Assembly: GCF_900101435.1 (NCBI RefSeq)
Contig: NZ_FMZH01000001.1
Location: 496,001-560,000, forward strand
Direction of reading: 5' to 3'
Length of the DNA: 64,000 nucleotides
Source of the DNA: Pedobacter soli
Lineage (GTDB): Bacteria; Bacteroidota; Bacteroidia; Sphingobacteriales; Sphingobacteriaceae
Below the pieces are notes generated by a model that saw only the letters and a list, made by a program, of their open reading frames with translations, was not told the origin of the DNA and did no database searches. A program made the position numbers and the translations under genes. Positions 9,401-18,961 of the stretch are shown piece after piece. Numbering within the stretch: position 1 is the first letter of the stretch; each line of letters opens with the position of its first letter.

Positions 9401-9416
9401 GTATATTTTTGTGTGT

Positions 9417-11006
9417 TTAATCTTTATAATTTAAGGGTTTCTTCCTTTTTACAGGTAATTCGGGGTTTTGTAAGGGCTTTAAAGGATTGTAATAGTACAA
9501 ACCTGCCTGACCGTAAAGTGTTAAATGCGGCTTTAAGCTATTGCTAAAAGCGGCAAAATCTTTACGGTTGTTTTTGGTCCAGGCGGCTTCAGCTAAAGCG
9601 GCAATACGTGGAAAGAGCAGATAATCCAAACGGGCATCACCATCTACGGTTTCGGTCCAAAGATCGGCCTGAATACCTAAAATGAGTGGTTGTTCTTTTG
9701 CATCTTTGGCAAAGGAACGGGCATCGAACTGGTACACCTGCTCAACCGGATTATACAATTTATTCCATTTGCGACCATACTGATGCGTACTATCCTGAAC
9801 AAAATCGAAATAAAGCGGCAAGCGCGGGCACAATACGGTTTGATAGCCTTTATTTAATGCACTACGCAGCTGACCTGGTTTATCGTGCCGCCACCAGAAA
9901 ATGATTGTTTTTTCCCTGGGTACATCCACATCAACCATTTCATCCCAAAAAATAGCTTTAGCACGAAGGTTGTACAACGAATCGGCCATGCGTTTCATGA
10001 AATATTGTTCTACTTCAATATCGTTTTTAAGGTTTTTCTGCTCGCGCAGTTTTAAAATATCGGGATTGCTTTTCCATTTTTCATTGCCATAACTCACTTC
10101 ATCTCCTCCGAGGTGAATCATTCCGGCAGGGAAAAGTACATTGGTTTCTTTCAGGATATCGGTTAGGTAACTGTATGTTTTCTCTAAACCGGGGTTAAAA
10201 GTAAATTCGGGATGACCTGCCGATCCACCGCCTGAATATTCGGGATAAGCTTTGTTGGCAGCAGTGGCATGACCGGGCATATCTACCTCCGGAATTACCT
10301 TAATGTAGCGTTCGGCAGCATAAGCTACAATTTCTTTAATATCGGCCTGGGTATAAAACTGAGCCGGCAAACCGGGATTTAAATAATCGCCTATTCCGCC
10401 AATAAGTGCCAGATTGGGATATTTCTTAATTTCTAAACGCCAGCCGGGCTCATCGGTTAAATGCCAGTGGAAGGTATTTAGTTTGTAAAAGGCCATCCAG
10501 TTTAAAATCGATTTCACTTTTTGTTTACCAAAAAAGTGGCGCGATTCATCGAGCATTAAGCCACGCCAGCCATAAGCAGCGGCATCAGTAATTTCGGCAG
10601 CTTCAATCTGGTTATTTTTAGCCGTTAGCGCCATTTGCAATAGTGAAATTACACCATAAAAAACCCCATTAGGGTGACTGGCCGAAATGGTAACCTGGTT
10701 AGGCTTTACACTCAGCTGGTAAGCACTCGAATCGGCATTTTTCGCACCTGATTTCAGCACTAGTGCAATGCTCGCACCTTTAGCTTGCTGCTGTATGGTA
10801 ATGCCTTTTTGACTCAACAGCTCATTTTGAAAATAGTAAGCTATTGTTTTTAACTGATTATTGTTATAGCTGACGGCACTATTACTGTTTAACAGGAAAG
10901 TACCTTCGCCTTTAACATATTTATCGGGCATGGGGATAACGTTGCCGGGTGTCTGGGCAAATGCAGCAACAGTAAATAACGATAGGGCCAGAACAAGTAA
11001 TTTCAT
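9417..11006 (-). CDS. GH20 beta-N-acetylhexosaminidase
   Basis: 529 residues with an N-terminal signal peptide ending near FAQ. An N-terminal GH20b-like domain (~20-140) precedes the TIM barrel. The barrel has YGWRGLMLDESRHFFG, FHWHLTDEPGWRLEIK, IPEVDMPGH and the catalytic pair in HLGGDEVSYG (Asp302-Glu303). The family removes terminal beta-GlcNAc or beta-GalNAc by substrate-assisted catalysis. Its start codon overlaps the stop of the upstream GH29 gene by one base (TAATG), a sign of translational coupling. Next to fucosidases it would trim glycans after fucose removal. Export to the periplasm is inferred from the signal peptide. Confidence 0.95.
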   Translation of the reverse strand: MKLLVLALSLFTVAAFAQTPGNVIPMPDKYVKGEGTFLLNSNSAVSYNNNQLKTIAYYFQNELLSQKGITIQQQAKGASIALVLKSGAKNADSSAYQLSVKPNQVTISASHPNGVFYGVISLLQMALTAKNNQIEAAEITDAAAYGWRGLMLDESRHFFGKQKVKSILNWMAFYKLNTFHWHLTDEPGWRLEIKKYPNLALIGGIGDYLNPGLPAQFYTQADIKEIVAYAAERYIKVIPEVDMPGHATAANKAYPEYSGGGSAGHPEFTFNPGLEKTYSYLTDILKETNVLFPAGMIHLGGDEVSYGNEKWKSNPDILKLREQKNLKNDIEVEQYFMKRMADSLYNLRAKAIFWDEMVDVDVPREKTIIFWWRHDKPGQLRSALNKGYQTVLCPRLPLYFDFVQDSTHQYGRKWNKLYNPVEQVYQFDARSFAKDAKEQPLILGIQADLWTETVDGDARLDYLLFPRIAALAEAAWTKNNRKDFAAFSNSLKPHLTLYGQAGLYYYNPLKPLQNPELPVKRKKPLNYKD

Positions 11007-12394
11007 TAGTTGGTTGTTATTTTTAATACATAAACCGGAACATTGGTTGTGGCTTTAAAGTCAGCAGGTAAATCCAGTTTCAATTCCTGGTTAGTACTGT
11101 TCCATTTAATTTTCTTCTTACTGCCCAACAGGTTAATGTCTTTTATAGCGGTGTTTTGGTTATTAATTTGCTTCAATACCACCTGCGGTGTTTGCCAGCT
11201 CCTTAAAAACACATAAATCAGTTTATCTTTCGCGGTGTAATATACATCAGGTGCAACAGATTGTGGTGTACCGTCAAAAACAGCATCTTTGGTAGCGCTT
11301 TTACTGGCTTCAATGCTGGTATTTTCTTCTGGTATGGTGCTACTTTCTTTAACCACAAGCCAGGGCTGTGTACCATAAATGGCTTCCTGATTAATTTTCA
11401 TCCAGCTACCTATTGCTTTTAATCTTGCAGTAGCCCAATCGGGAAAGGTACCATCACCCTTCGGGCCAATGTTTAATAAGAGGTTACCGCCATTGGCTGC
11501 CACTTCTACCAGGTGGCGCACCAATACTTCGGGCGATTTCCAGGTGCTGTCCTGCCGGTTATAACCCCAGTTTTTGCCAATGGTTAAGCACGATTCCCAG
11601 GCTTTTTTAGACGATGGCGTTAAAGATTGTTCTGAAATCGAAAAATCGCCCAGCCCATTCCCAATGCGGTTATTAACCAGACAATTGGGTTGTAATTGAT
11701 GTACCAGTGCTTTCAGTTCGGCACTTTCGGCTTTACTGATTAACTCTGGTGTATCGAACCAAAGCACGCCAATAGGGCCGTAATTGCTTAAGAGTTCGGT
11801 AATTTGAGGTTTAACCTTTCTTTCGAAATAACGGTTAAACACCTTGGCATCTTCGTTCGGATAATCCCAGGTGTTACTTCTACCGGCTTTTACAGGCCAG
11901 TTGGTTGGCACATCAGGATCTTGCCAGTCTCTGCCCAGCGAGTAATACAAACAGAGCATGAGCTGGTATTTTTTACAGGCTTTGGCCAGTTCGGCAATTG
12001 GATCGCGCTTAAACGGGCTCCGTTTTGCGATATTGTAATCGCTGCTGGCCGAATTGTACATGGCAAAGCCATCATGATGTTTCGCAGTAAAAACTACATA
12101 TTTCATGCCTGCATCTTTAGCCTGTTTTATCCAGGCATCGGCATCGAATTTAACCGGATTGAATTGGTTGGCAATGGTTGCATATTCGTTTACTGGAATA
12201 CGCTCGTACAGCATAAAATGTTCACCTCCTTTTACCGCATGGTTTTTCCAGTCGCCGGCAGTTTGGGCATACAGCCCCCAATGCAGGAACATGCCGAACT
12301 TATCGGCTTTAAACTGATCTAAAGGTGCTGATTGCGCAAACAGCTTTGTGGTCAGGCCAGCAATCAGTAAGGTAAACAGGTATATTTTTTTCAT
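11006..12394 (-). CDS. GH29 alpha-L-fucosidase
   Basis: 462 residues with signal peptide (cleavage near LFA-Q, 19-21). GH29 blocks: FGMFLHWGLYAQTAGDW, FTAKHHDGFAMYNS and GVLWFDTPEL with Asp214 as candidate nucleophile. The family acts on alpha-L-fucosides with retention. It differs clearly from the GH29 at 7898-9400, so the two probably cover different linkages. It is coupled to the GH20 gene by a TAATG overlap and separated from the upstream M60 peptidase by 55 bp that hold a perfect hairpin. Confidence 0.94.
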   Translation of the reverse strand: MKKIYLFTLLIAGLTTKLFAQSAPLDQFKADKFGMFLHWGLYAQTAGDWKNHAVKGGEHFMLYERIPVNEYATIANQFNPVKFDADAWIKQAKDAGMKYVVFTAKHHDGFAMYNSASSDYNIAKRSPFKRDPIAELAKACKKYQLMLCLYYSLGRDWQDPDVPTNWPVKAGRSNTWDYPNEDAKVFNRYFERKVKPQITELLSNYGPIGVLWFDTPELISKAESAELKALVHQLQPNCLVNNRIGNGLGDFSISEQSLTPSSKKAWESCLTIGKNWGYNRQDSTWKSPEVLVRHLVEVAANGGNLLLNIGPKGDGTFPDWATARLKAIGSWMKINQEAIYGTQPWLVVKESSTIPEENTSIEASKSATKDAVFDGTPQSVAPDVYYTAKDKLIYVFLRSWQTPQVVLKQINNQNTAIKDINLLGSKKKIKWNSTNQELKLDLPADFKATTNVPVYVLKITTN

Positions 12395-12404
12395 TCGTAT
12401 TTTT

Positions 12405-12438
12405 TTACACTCCGGAAGAAAATACTCCCGGAGTGTAA
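12405..12438. other. Perfect intercistronic hairpin
   Basis: Inverted repeat TTACACTCCGG / CCGGAGTGTAA (11 bp, no mismatch) with a 12-base loop, between the M60 peptidase and GH29 genes. On the minus strand it is followed by A-rich rather than T-rich sequence, so it is probably not a terminator but an RNA processing or stability element. Confidence 0.6.
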
Positions 12439-12449
12439 GGTATTAAAAT

Positions 12450-13817
12450 TTAGTCTCTTAATGTAGTCAAATCTGTTGCCGGCGCCGGTAATCCCAGGGC
12501 CGTTATTTCATCATAAACCGACTGCGTTACAGGGAGCCCCCATTTCTTAAAAAAGTCACTCAAATCCTTCCCGCTGATGTTACAGGCCTTCAACATAAAA
12601 TAACGCATTTTAGCTGCATCAGTTGTTAAGGAAGGATTTTCGGTACGGGTTTGCTTGTGCAGGGCGATGTAAAAACTATCTCCGTAAGCTAACCATAGCT
12701 GATAAAACATGCCCAGACGCGTATCGTTGGCATTGGCAACGGTGCCATTAAAATTACGGCTGGCCTGTGGAATGGCAAAATAATTATCAACCGAGGTCCA
12801 TTTGCCATCGCGGTTCATGCGCGATGGGGTAACCGCAAAATAGCGCTCGGCAGCCATCGAATACAAGTTAACCGTCACTTCAGTTAAGCCGCTCCAGGTC
12901 CATGGCCCCTGCTGGTGAATGTGCCCGATTTCGTGCCATAATCCCCAACCGGAAACACCGCCCACATTGGTATTTTGCAGGATGCGGTAGGTTAAAGAAC
13001 GGACATAGAAAATACCGATTCCCGCAGCCATGTAGTCGCCTGAATTTGCGGGATCTCTAACGGTAATCAAGTATTTGTACGGGCCTTTGGTGTGCAGGCT
13101 TGTAGAACCATCTATACCGCTGAAAGCATCTTCTGCATCGACAATCTGATCAATTTTGGTACTTAACAACTGCTGATCGTCGGTTTTATAGGTAATGGCA
13201 TCGTCTCTGCGGGCAACTACCAGCGCACGATCGGTTTCGATAATAACATCGGGTACATTGCTCAAGCTATCGAGCATGGTTAACCAATCGGCATGACTGG
13301 TTACATTTTTCTTAAAATAAGGCACAGGTTTAAAACCTTTACCAAAACTCAGGCTGGCCGAAGCAGCGGGAGTTGCACTGCTTACATATTTTACCCAGGC
13401 CATACCGCCGTACTGATCGGCTTTAATTTTGTTTAAGCCAACTTGTAGCGTGTAATAGGTACGCACCGGCCTAACGTTATCTCTGAATGGCGTACCCAAT
13501 ACCAACTGCGGCAAACGGGTACCGCTCACTTGTGCAACAGTAACGTATATAGAATCGTTAGCGGCAACATAATAACCGGTTGATAGCATTTCGTTGTGGT
13601 TTGACTGGATTAACCTGTTTGCCACAGCCTGGCTACCTACGTTTTCGCTATAGGTTTGGGTTAGCGGTGCAACCATGCCCGATACGGGACCAGTGGCCAT
13701 AGCCTTGTTCTTTAACGAAAATGTTTGGCTATCTGCCTCCGTATTTGCCTTTTTACAAGCAGTAACCGACAGTAAAAAAGCGAAGCTAAGTAAGCTTAAG
13801 GGATATATCTTTTTCAT
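12450..13817 (-). CDS. M60-family (enhancin-like) metallopeptidase lipoprotein
   Basis: 455 residues. Lipobox SVTAC with Cys21 indicates a lipid-anchored, probably surface or periplasmic protein. The zinc site is WHEIGHIHQ (His295, Glu296, His299) with a third ligand Glu313 in SGLTEVTVN, fitting the M60 signature HExxH-x(8-28)-E. Studied M60 peptidases of gut bacteria cleave mucins and other O-glycoproteins, often next to the glycan. This protein is shorter than those enzymes and seems to lack added carbohydrate-binding modules. Position between a second metallopeptidase and fucosidase/hexosaminidase genes argues for attack on fucosylated glycoproteins; that is inference. Confidence 0.88.
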   Translation of the reverse strand: MKKIYPLSLLSFAFLLSVTACKKANTEADSQTFSLKNKAMATGPVSGMVAPLTQTYSENVGSQAVANRLIQSNHNEMLSTGYYVAANDSIYVTVAQVSGTRLPQLVLGTPFRDNVRPVRTYYTLQVGLNKIKADQYGGMAWVKYVSSATPAASASLSFGKGFKPVPYFKKNVTSHADWLTMLDSLSNVPDVIIETDRALVVARRDDAITYKTDDQQLLSTKIDQIVDAEDAFSGIDGSTSLHTKGPYKYLITVRDPANSGDYMAAGIGIFYVRSLTYRILQNTNVGGVSGWGLWHEIGHIHQQGPWTWSGLTEVTVNLYSMAAERYFAVTPSRMNRDGKWTSVDNYFAIPQASRNFNGTVANANDTRLGMFYQLWLAYGDSFYIALHKQTRTENPSLTTDAAKMRYFMLKACNISGKDLSDFFKKWGLPVTQSVYDEITALGLPAPATDLTTLRD

Positions 13818-13828
13818 ATCGGTTTAGT

Positions 13829-15271
13829 TTAGAGGGCGATTACTTTAATAGAAGATGCCTTATCGTTAAAGGTCGAGACGTAAGTGCTTGAAGAAGTGAG
13901 CTCAATGCTGCTTCCGGTAAAGTTATCACCATCGTACATAATCACTTTCACCCCTAAGCCCAAATTAACAGAAGATACATCGTTATTGCTGATACCGCGG
14001 CTAATTAAATCGGCAGTTGTATATTGGCCAACTGGTAAGGATATGGCATAACCGCCGTAATTTGAATTCTGGCAGAACTTAGCCGAACCATTAGCGCCGA
14101 TTTGCGGAACCCCGTTTAAAAATGAGAAAGAATAGGTTTGGGTAATTACGTTTCCATTTTTTAGCAGGAGTTTGGCTTTTAACTCGTAAGGTTCGTTGGT
14201 TTTGTAGTAAAGTTCGCTTAGCGGAATACTTCCGGCAATGGTATTTCCGGTTCCGGGTGCAAACCTCCAGGTTACCGCATTATAATCTTTGTTTGTACCG
14301 GTTCCTTCGTTATTTACGTTGGGATCCATGTAAACCAAAATATCGGTTACCTCTTTATTGCTGGTAAAACTTCCGCTTAAATTAAAGGCCTGTGTAGTGC
14401 TGTTGAAACTTGCATTGGCATTAATGGTAGTGGTAGCACTTTCATAAGGTGTTTCAGTTGGCAGTGGATTTTGAAAAATTTCGTTACGGTTTAAGATAGC
14501 GGCATCTACTTCGGTTAAAAAGGTTGGCTGGCCTTTACTGAAAGTTACATTGCCCGATCCCATTAAGGAAGTGCCTAATGTAGGTTGCTCAGAAGCATAT
14601 TTAGCATGGTCGTGCGGTAAGTTTAAACCATGGCCTAATTCGTGTAACATACCGCCCAATAGGTTTGAACTGGCATTCGGAATTTTATCTACCGACATAT
14701 TTGCATTATCAACAGCAAAACAGTTTCGGCCGTAACCGTAAAAAGGCTGGTCGCCACCATCAGTACGGTTGGGTAATAGAATGAGTGTGTGGCTCGAATT
14801 TGAAAATTCTGAAGCATGTGTGACTTTGTAAGCTGCAATTTCGTTCAGGATTTTGGTTGCCGATACACTCGAAGAATAAGGATAATCTGCCTGCGGGCCA
14901 GCTGCTGGGATTTCAATAAATCTCACCAACCCGGTTGAATCTATTTTAGGTAGCCCCATGTACTTGTCGTAGCCATACCTTTGCATTTCGGTATGAAACC
15001 AGTTCTGAAAATGAACCATTAAGTCGGTTAATCTGGTTTTGTAATCGGATAGTGCCGGATTATCGGTTGGCACAAACATTACAATGTTTAAATTTTTGGT
15101 ATTGGTAACAAAACTCGGCGGAGTGGTTCCCGAGCCTAATGCCAATGTGTTTGGTTTTGCCAGCGTTGTTGTTTGTGGTTCTGCAACAGGCGCTTTTTTG
15201 CATCCGCTCATCAACATGCCACAAGAGGCAGTTAAGAGCAGGGCCAGACAAATTTGTTTGGTGTTTTTCAT
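13829..15271 (-). CDS. Zinc metallopeptidase lipoprotein with beta/gamma-crystallin-like tail
   Basis: 480 residues, lipobox MLMSGC (Cys24). The zinc motif is LHELGHGLNLPHDHA: His210, Glu211, His214, His220, with a methionine turn SLMGSG at 235-240. This is a metzincin-type layout, but Gly in HExxHxxGxxH is replaced by Asn (Asn217), so the exact family is uncertain. Residues ~395-480 (FCQNSNYGGYAISLPVG ... YDGDNFTGSSIELT) look like a beta/gamma-crystallin fold, often calcium-binding. It starts the block that continues 11 bp downstream with the M60 gene, so the two peptidases are probably cotranscribed and act on the same protein substrate. Confidence 0.8.
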   Translation of the reverse strand: MKNTKQICLALLLTASCGMLMSGCKKAPVAEPQTTTLAKPNTLALGSGTTPPSFVTNTKNLNIVMFVPTDNPALSDYKTRLTDLMVHFQNWFHTEMQRYGYDKYMGLPKIDSTGLVRFIEIPAAGPQADYPYSSSVSATKILNEIAAYKVTHASEFSNSSHTLILLPNRTDGGDQPFYGYGRNCFAVDNANMSVDKIPNASSNLLGGMLHELGHGLNLPHDHAKYASEQPTLGTSLMGSGNVTFSKGQPTFLTEVDAAILNRNEIFQNPLPTETPYESATTTINANASFNSTTQAFNLSGSFTSNKEVTDILVYMDPNVNNEGTGTNKDYNAVTWRFAPGTGNTIAGSIPLSELYYKTNEPYELKAKLLLKNGNVITQTYSFSFLNGVPQIGANGSAKFCQNSNYGGYAISLPVGQYTTADLISRGISNNDVSSVNLGLGVKVIMYDGDNFTGSSIELTSSSTYVSTFNDKASSIKVIAL

Positions 15272-15775
15272 TGTTTAAGTGGTTTAGGTTATGGATTATT
15301 TAGTTGTTTTAATTCATAGTTTTAATCTTGATTTAAAAATGTGCTCCCTCATCCCAACCGGTTTACTGCCTGCATTGACCAACAAGCAGTAAGGCTGGGT
15401 ACTAACTCAAACTAATCTATTTCTTTGGTAATGTTTTATTGCAAGTACTTGCTGATGGCATACATGCCCTGCTGTTTTGTTTAATAATTCTGTTTAGGTT
15501 TATTGCTAATTTGGTTAAATCAAAACTGGAATATTATTGCCTTAAAAAAGATGAAAATTGTAAACAAAAAGGTAGAAAAACCATCAATTCTGCATTATTT
15601 CACAGATTTCAGCAGCCGAATCCGATAATCCTGCCTTAGCAAAACGTAATGCCTGTTCTTTTAAAATGGGAATTAAAATTCTGCGAATCGTTAACGGAAC
15701 GCCCAGTTTCAGGGCGGAGTAAAGTTTTAACACGAAGGTTCGCAACACCAAATGATATTATTAACTTTGCCGCAC
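15272..15775. other. Intergenic gap between divergent genes
   Basis: Holds the upstream regions of the metallopeptidase (minus) and map (plus). A 66-codon plus frame at 15439-15639 has no supporting features. A minus frame ending at 15584 (wording such as LKEQALRFAKAGLSDSAAE) reads protein-like, but it has no ATG start. No repeats or strong hairpins were seen. Confidence 0.4.
15762..15769 (+). promoter_or_regulatory. Bacteroidetes -7 box (TAACTTTG)
   Basis: An exact TAnnTTTG match whose last base is seven positions before the ATG at 15776. It overlaps the region between the two possible map start codons and therefore favours 15776. Confidence 0.65.
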
Positions 15776-16576
15776 ATGATTTTATATAAAACAAACGAAC
15801 AGGTAGAGCTGATGCAGATCAGTGCATTATTGGTGAGCCAAACCCTTACAGAAGTTGCTAAAGTTTTAAAAGCCGGTATGAAAACACTGGAGATAGATAA
15901 ACTGGCCAATGAGTTTATTTTAGATCATGGTGCTGTTCCCTCTTTTTATAACTACAATGGTTTTCCTGCACATATTATCACCTCGATTAACGATGTAGTA
16001 GTACATGGTATTCCGGGCAAAGAAGAGTTACGCGATGGCGATATCATTTCGGTGGATGTGGGTACCATCAAAAATGGCTGGCATGGCGATCATGCCTACA
16101 CTTTTGTAATTGGTGAAGCTAGCCCTGAAGTTTTAAAATTGGTTAAAACCACTAAAGAATCGTTGTACGAAGGTATTAAAGAAGCCGTTGTGGGCAAACG
16201 CTTGGGCGATATCGGCTTTGCCATTCAAAACTATAACGAAAAACAAGGTTATGGGGTAGTGAGAGACCTTGTTGGACATGGCCTGGGCCAGAGTATGCAC
16301 GAAGACCCACAGGTTGCGAATTACGGTCGTAAAGGCAGTGGCACCATGTTAAAAGAAAACCTGGTAATGGCTATCGAACCTATGATTAACATGGGTACGA
16401 AAGATGTATTTCTGGATAAAGACAACTGGGCTATCCGTACAGCCGATGGGAAACCTTCGGTTCATTTCGAACACGATGTTTGTGTTAAAAAAGGCCAGGC
16501 TTTAATCCTTTCTGATTATTCGATTATTGAAGCTGCAGAGCAAGCCAATGTTAACCTGAATACTTCTTATTATTAA
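15776..16576 (+). CDS. map: Methionine aminopeptidase, type I
   Basis: 266 residues, removing the initiator Met from new proteins in the cytoplasm. The metal ligands of the pita-bread fold are visible: Asp in ISVDVGT, Asp in GDHAYTF, His in VGHGLGQSMHEDP, Glu in AIEPMIN and Glu in HFEHDVCV, as is the His in VVHGIPG. An in-frame ATG at 15752 would add eight residues (MILLTLPH), but the -7 box TAACTTTG lies between the two, so transcription would begin too late for it; MILYKTNEQVELM is also the usual family start. The gene splits the glycan locus, lying on the opposite strand between two minus-strand blocks. Confidence 0.95.
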   Translation: MILYKTNEQVELMQISALLVSQTLTEVAKVLKAGMKTLEIDKLANEFILDHGAVPSFYNYNGFPAHIITSINDVVVHGIPGKEELRDGDIISVDVGTIKNGWHGDHAYTFVIGEASPEVLKLVKTTKESLYEGIKEAVVGKRLGDIGFAIQNYNEKQGYGVVRDLVGHGLGQSMHEDPQVANYGRKGSGTMLKENLVMAIEPMINMGTKDVFLDKDNWAIRTADGKPSVHFEHDVCVKKGQALILSDYSIIEAAEQANVNLNTSYY

Positions 16577-16618
16577 GAGATACTATAGTGGTGCTGATCA
16601 CGAAGTTCTTATAGGAAT

Positions 16619-16691
16619 TGTCATGTTGAGCCCGTCGAAACACCTCAAAATATATTAAGGTTAATCCTTCGACAGGCTCAGGATGACAATC
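16619..16691. repeat. GTCAT/GAC inverted repeat element
   Basis: Arms TGTCATGTTGAGCCCGTCG and CGACAGGCTCAGGATGACA pair at most positions around an AT-rich middle. It lies between the convergent map and GH36 genes, so it may also end transcription from both sides. A related element lies at 23371-23462. Confidence 0.7.
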
Positions 16692-16722
16692 TAATTTAAG
16701 ATATATCTCCTAAATATTATTG

Positions 16723-18930
16723 CTATTTCACTTCTTCGAATTTTAGTACCACACTCGTTCGGTTGTTATTCAAATTCGGGTTGAAACCTACTTTCATCAG
16801 GAAATCTCCTGTATAGGTTTTGGTGCTATCAATTGATGATTTTGTGCCCGGGAAAAGGTTAATTTCTTTTATCTGATATTTTTTAGCAGCATCTAAGCCG
16901 TTCAGTTTAATCGGGTATTTGCTTGCCTCCTCATAGCGGTAATTAACCAGGTAGTTAAAAATTACGCCTGCTGTTTTTTGCTCGTTTACATACAACATTG
17001 AGGCTACACTTCCGCTACGTGGGTTGGCCAAACGGTATTGTTCGCCATGCCAGATAATCTGTTTCACTTCGTTGTAGTTTTTAATGGCTTCCTGGCAGAA
17101 CTGAAGTTCTTCGTGCGGTAATTTACTCACCACAATATCAAAACCCAATTTACCCATCATGGCCACATCGGTACGGAATTTAATAGACTGTTTACCCCAA
17201 TCGGTTACATGGTTGGAACTGCTGATGGCCGGATAAAAATAAGAATACTCCCATTGCATAAAAATCCGTTCTAAGGGATCGGTGTTATCACTAGGCCAGA
17301 ACTCGGTAAAATATTGTAAGGCACCATAATCTACCCTGCCGCCACCTCCGGAGCACAGCATCATCGGTACAGTTGGATATTTAGCCCTGATGCGCTGCAA
17401 TACGCTATACAATCCCCTCACATAATCGATATAGAAATGCCCCTGATTTTTTAAGTGTGCCGAATAAGCATTGTAAATTACCGCATTACAATCCCATTTG
17501 ATATAAGCCAGTTTCGGATTTTTGGTCATGAGTCCATCAATCACACCAAAAACAAAATCCTGCACCTTGGGGTTCGATAAATCGAGTTCTAACTGTTGCC
17601 TGAAATAGTATTCGGGGCGGTTAGGTTGTTTTACTACCCAATCGGGGTGTTTTTCATACAACTCACTTTTCGGGCTCACCATTTCAGGTTCAATCCAGAT
17701 CCCAAATCGTGTTCCTGCCTGGTCGGCTTCCTTAATTAAAGAACTGATCCCGTTAGGCAGTTTCTGCTTATTCTCTTGCCAGTCGCCCAATGCGGCGTTA
17801 TCGCTGTTCCGCGGATATTTGTTTCCAAACCAGCCGTCGTCCAGCAAGAAGAAATCGACACCCAGTTTTTTAGTATCTTTTAATAATTCGGCCAGTTTTT
17901 GCTCGTTAAAATCAAAGTAGGTAGCCTCCCAATTGTTTAAAAGGGTTAACCTGTCTCCTTTTCCATTTAATATTTTATAGTTGCGTGCCCAGTTCTGCAA
18001 TTTCCTGCTCGCTGCACCTTTTCCCTGATCAGAAAAAGTGTATAAAAATGCTGGCGTTGCAAAAACTTCTCCTGGTTTTAAGCTATAAGGCGAGGCATAA
18101 TTGTTCATTCCGGCAATAATGCGCAGATTATCCTGATAATCAAGCTCTAAATCTATTTTAAAATTACCGCTCCATTCTAAAGCACCATATAAAACATTGC
18201 CTTCGTTTTCTTCTGCAGGTTTATCCATCGAAATCATAAAAACAGAAGGTTGAAACAGGTTAGCCCTTGTTCCCAACTTGCTATCCAATGTTTTAATGCC
18301 GTGGGTAATTTCACTTTGTTCGGGCTGCATTTCTTTGGCCCAATCGCCATGATACTGGTTTAACCAGAAATGCGGCGATTTTAAATGCAGGTTGGCCGAA
18401 GCGTATTTGTGTAACACCACTTCTCCCTTTTCGTTGTGCTTAATTTCGGTCCATTGCTCAATTACATCCTGCTTATAAAAAGACTTGTAAAACATTGTTA
18501 CTTCAAAATTATAAACCGGGTCTTTCAACCTGATTTTAAGCAAGCTCACGTTATCATCAATCGCTGTTACGGTATGATCGACGTATTTTAGATCGAGCGA
18601 ATTATTGCCATCGGCATGGGTAACAGTAATGGCGGGTTCTACCAGGTTTCGTGACCCTGAAGGAGTATAAATGGAGTTTAACTGACCGGTATAATCTGAT
18701 GTTTGTTTATACTGCCCGGCTACCTGTGCATATTCTTGCTTGTTGGCGAGTTTTTTTCCGAAGAAGATGGTATTTACATCCTTGTTCGATCCGGCTTGTA
18801 ATACCAGGGCGTTATTGGCCGTCTCGATAGGAATGATGGTTTGGGCCTTTAAATGGCCTAAGCCTAAACATAAAGCAATGGCAAATGCTCCAGGTTTAAA
18901 GTAATTCGAAAATTGATCTGTTTTTTTCAT
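16723..18930 (-). CDS. GH36 alpha-galactosidase
   Basis: 735 residues, close to the usual ~720 for bacterial GH36, with an N-terminal signal peptide ending near LKAQ. A beta-sandwich domain (~30-310) precedes the barrel. Key blocks are LLDDGWFGNKYPRNSD, FGIWIEPEMVSP, AYIKWDCNAV (nucleophile Asp480), LCSGGGGRVDYG and FWPSDNTD (acid/base Asp548). The enzyme removes terminal alpha-1,3/1,4/1,6-linked galactose. It is third in a tight block with the clan GH-D gene (31 bp upstream) and GH95. The block ends at the inverted repeat near 16.65 kb. Periplasmic location is predicted. Confidence 0.95.
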   Translation of the reverse strand: MKKTDQFSNYFKPGAFAIALCLGLGHLKAQTIIPIETANNALVLQAGSNKDVNTIFFGKKLANKQEYAQVAGQYKQTSDYTGQLNSIYTPSGSRNLVEPAITVTHADGNNSLDLKYVDHTVTAIDDNVSLLKIRLKDPVYNFEVTMFYKSFYKQDVIEQWTEIKHNEKGEVVLHKYASANLHLKSPHFWLNQYHGDWAKEMQPEQSEITHGIKTLDSKLGTRANLFQPSVFMISMDKPAEENEGNVLYGALEWSGNFKIDLELDYQDNLRIIAGMNNYASPYSLKPGEVFATPAFLYTFSDQGKGAASRKLQNWARNYKILNGKGDRLTLLNNWEATYFDFNEQKLAELLKDTKKLGVDFFLLDDGWFGNKYPRNSDNAALGDWQENKQKLPNGISSLIKEADQAGTRFGIWIEPEMVSPKSELYEKHPDWVVKQPNRPEYYFRQQLELDLSNPKVQDFVFGVIDGLMTKNPKLAYIKWDCNAVIYNAYSAHLKNQGHFYIDYVRGLYSVLQRIRAKYPTVPMMLCSGGGGRVDYGALQYFTEFWPSDNTDPLERIFMQWEYSYFYPAISSSNHVTDWGKQSIKFRTDVAMMGKLGFDIVVSKLPHEELQFCQEAIKNYNEVKQIIWHGEQYRLANPRSGSVASMLYVNEQKTAGVIFNYLVNYRYEEASKYPIKLNGLDAAKKYQIKEINLFPGTKSSIDSTKTYTGDFLMKVGFNPNLNNNRTSVVLKFEEVK

Positions 18931-18961
18931 TTGGTTTAAATAATGTTTTATAGATAGATTG

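Noticed and set aside
11804..12322. 172-codon plus-strand frame opposite the GH29 gene
   Set aside because: Shadow of a conserved GH29 coding region on the minus strand.
15439..15639. 66-codon plus-strand frame between the metallopeptidase and map genes
   Set aside because: No signal, domain or start context; probably a chance frame in an AT-rich gap.
15584..15750. Minus-strand frame with protein-like wording (LKEQALRFAKAGLSDSAAE)
   Set aside because: No ATG; only GTG/TTG starts close to the map promoter. Could be a gene remnant but cannot be supported.
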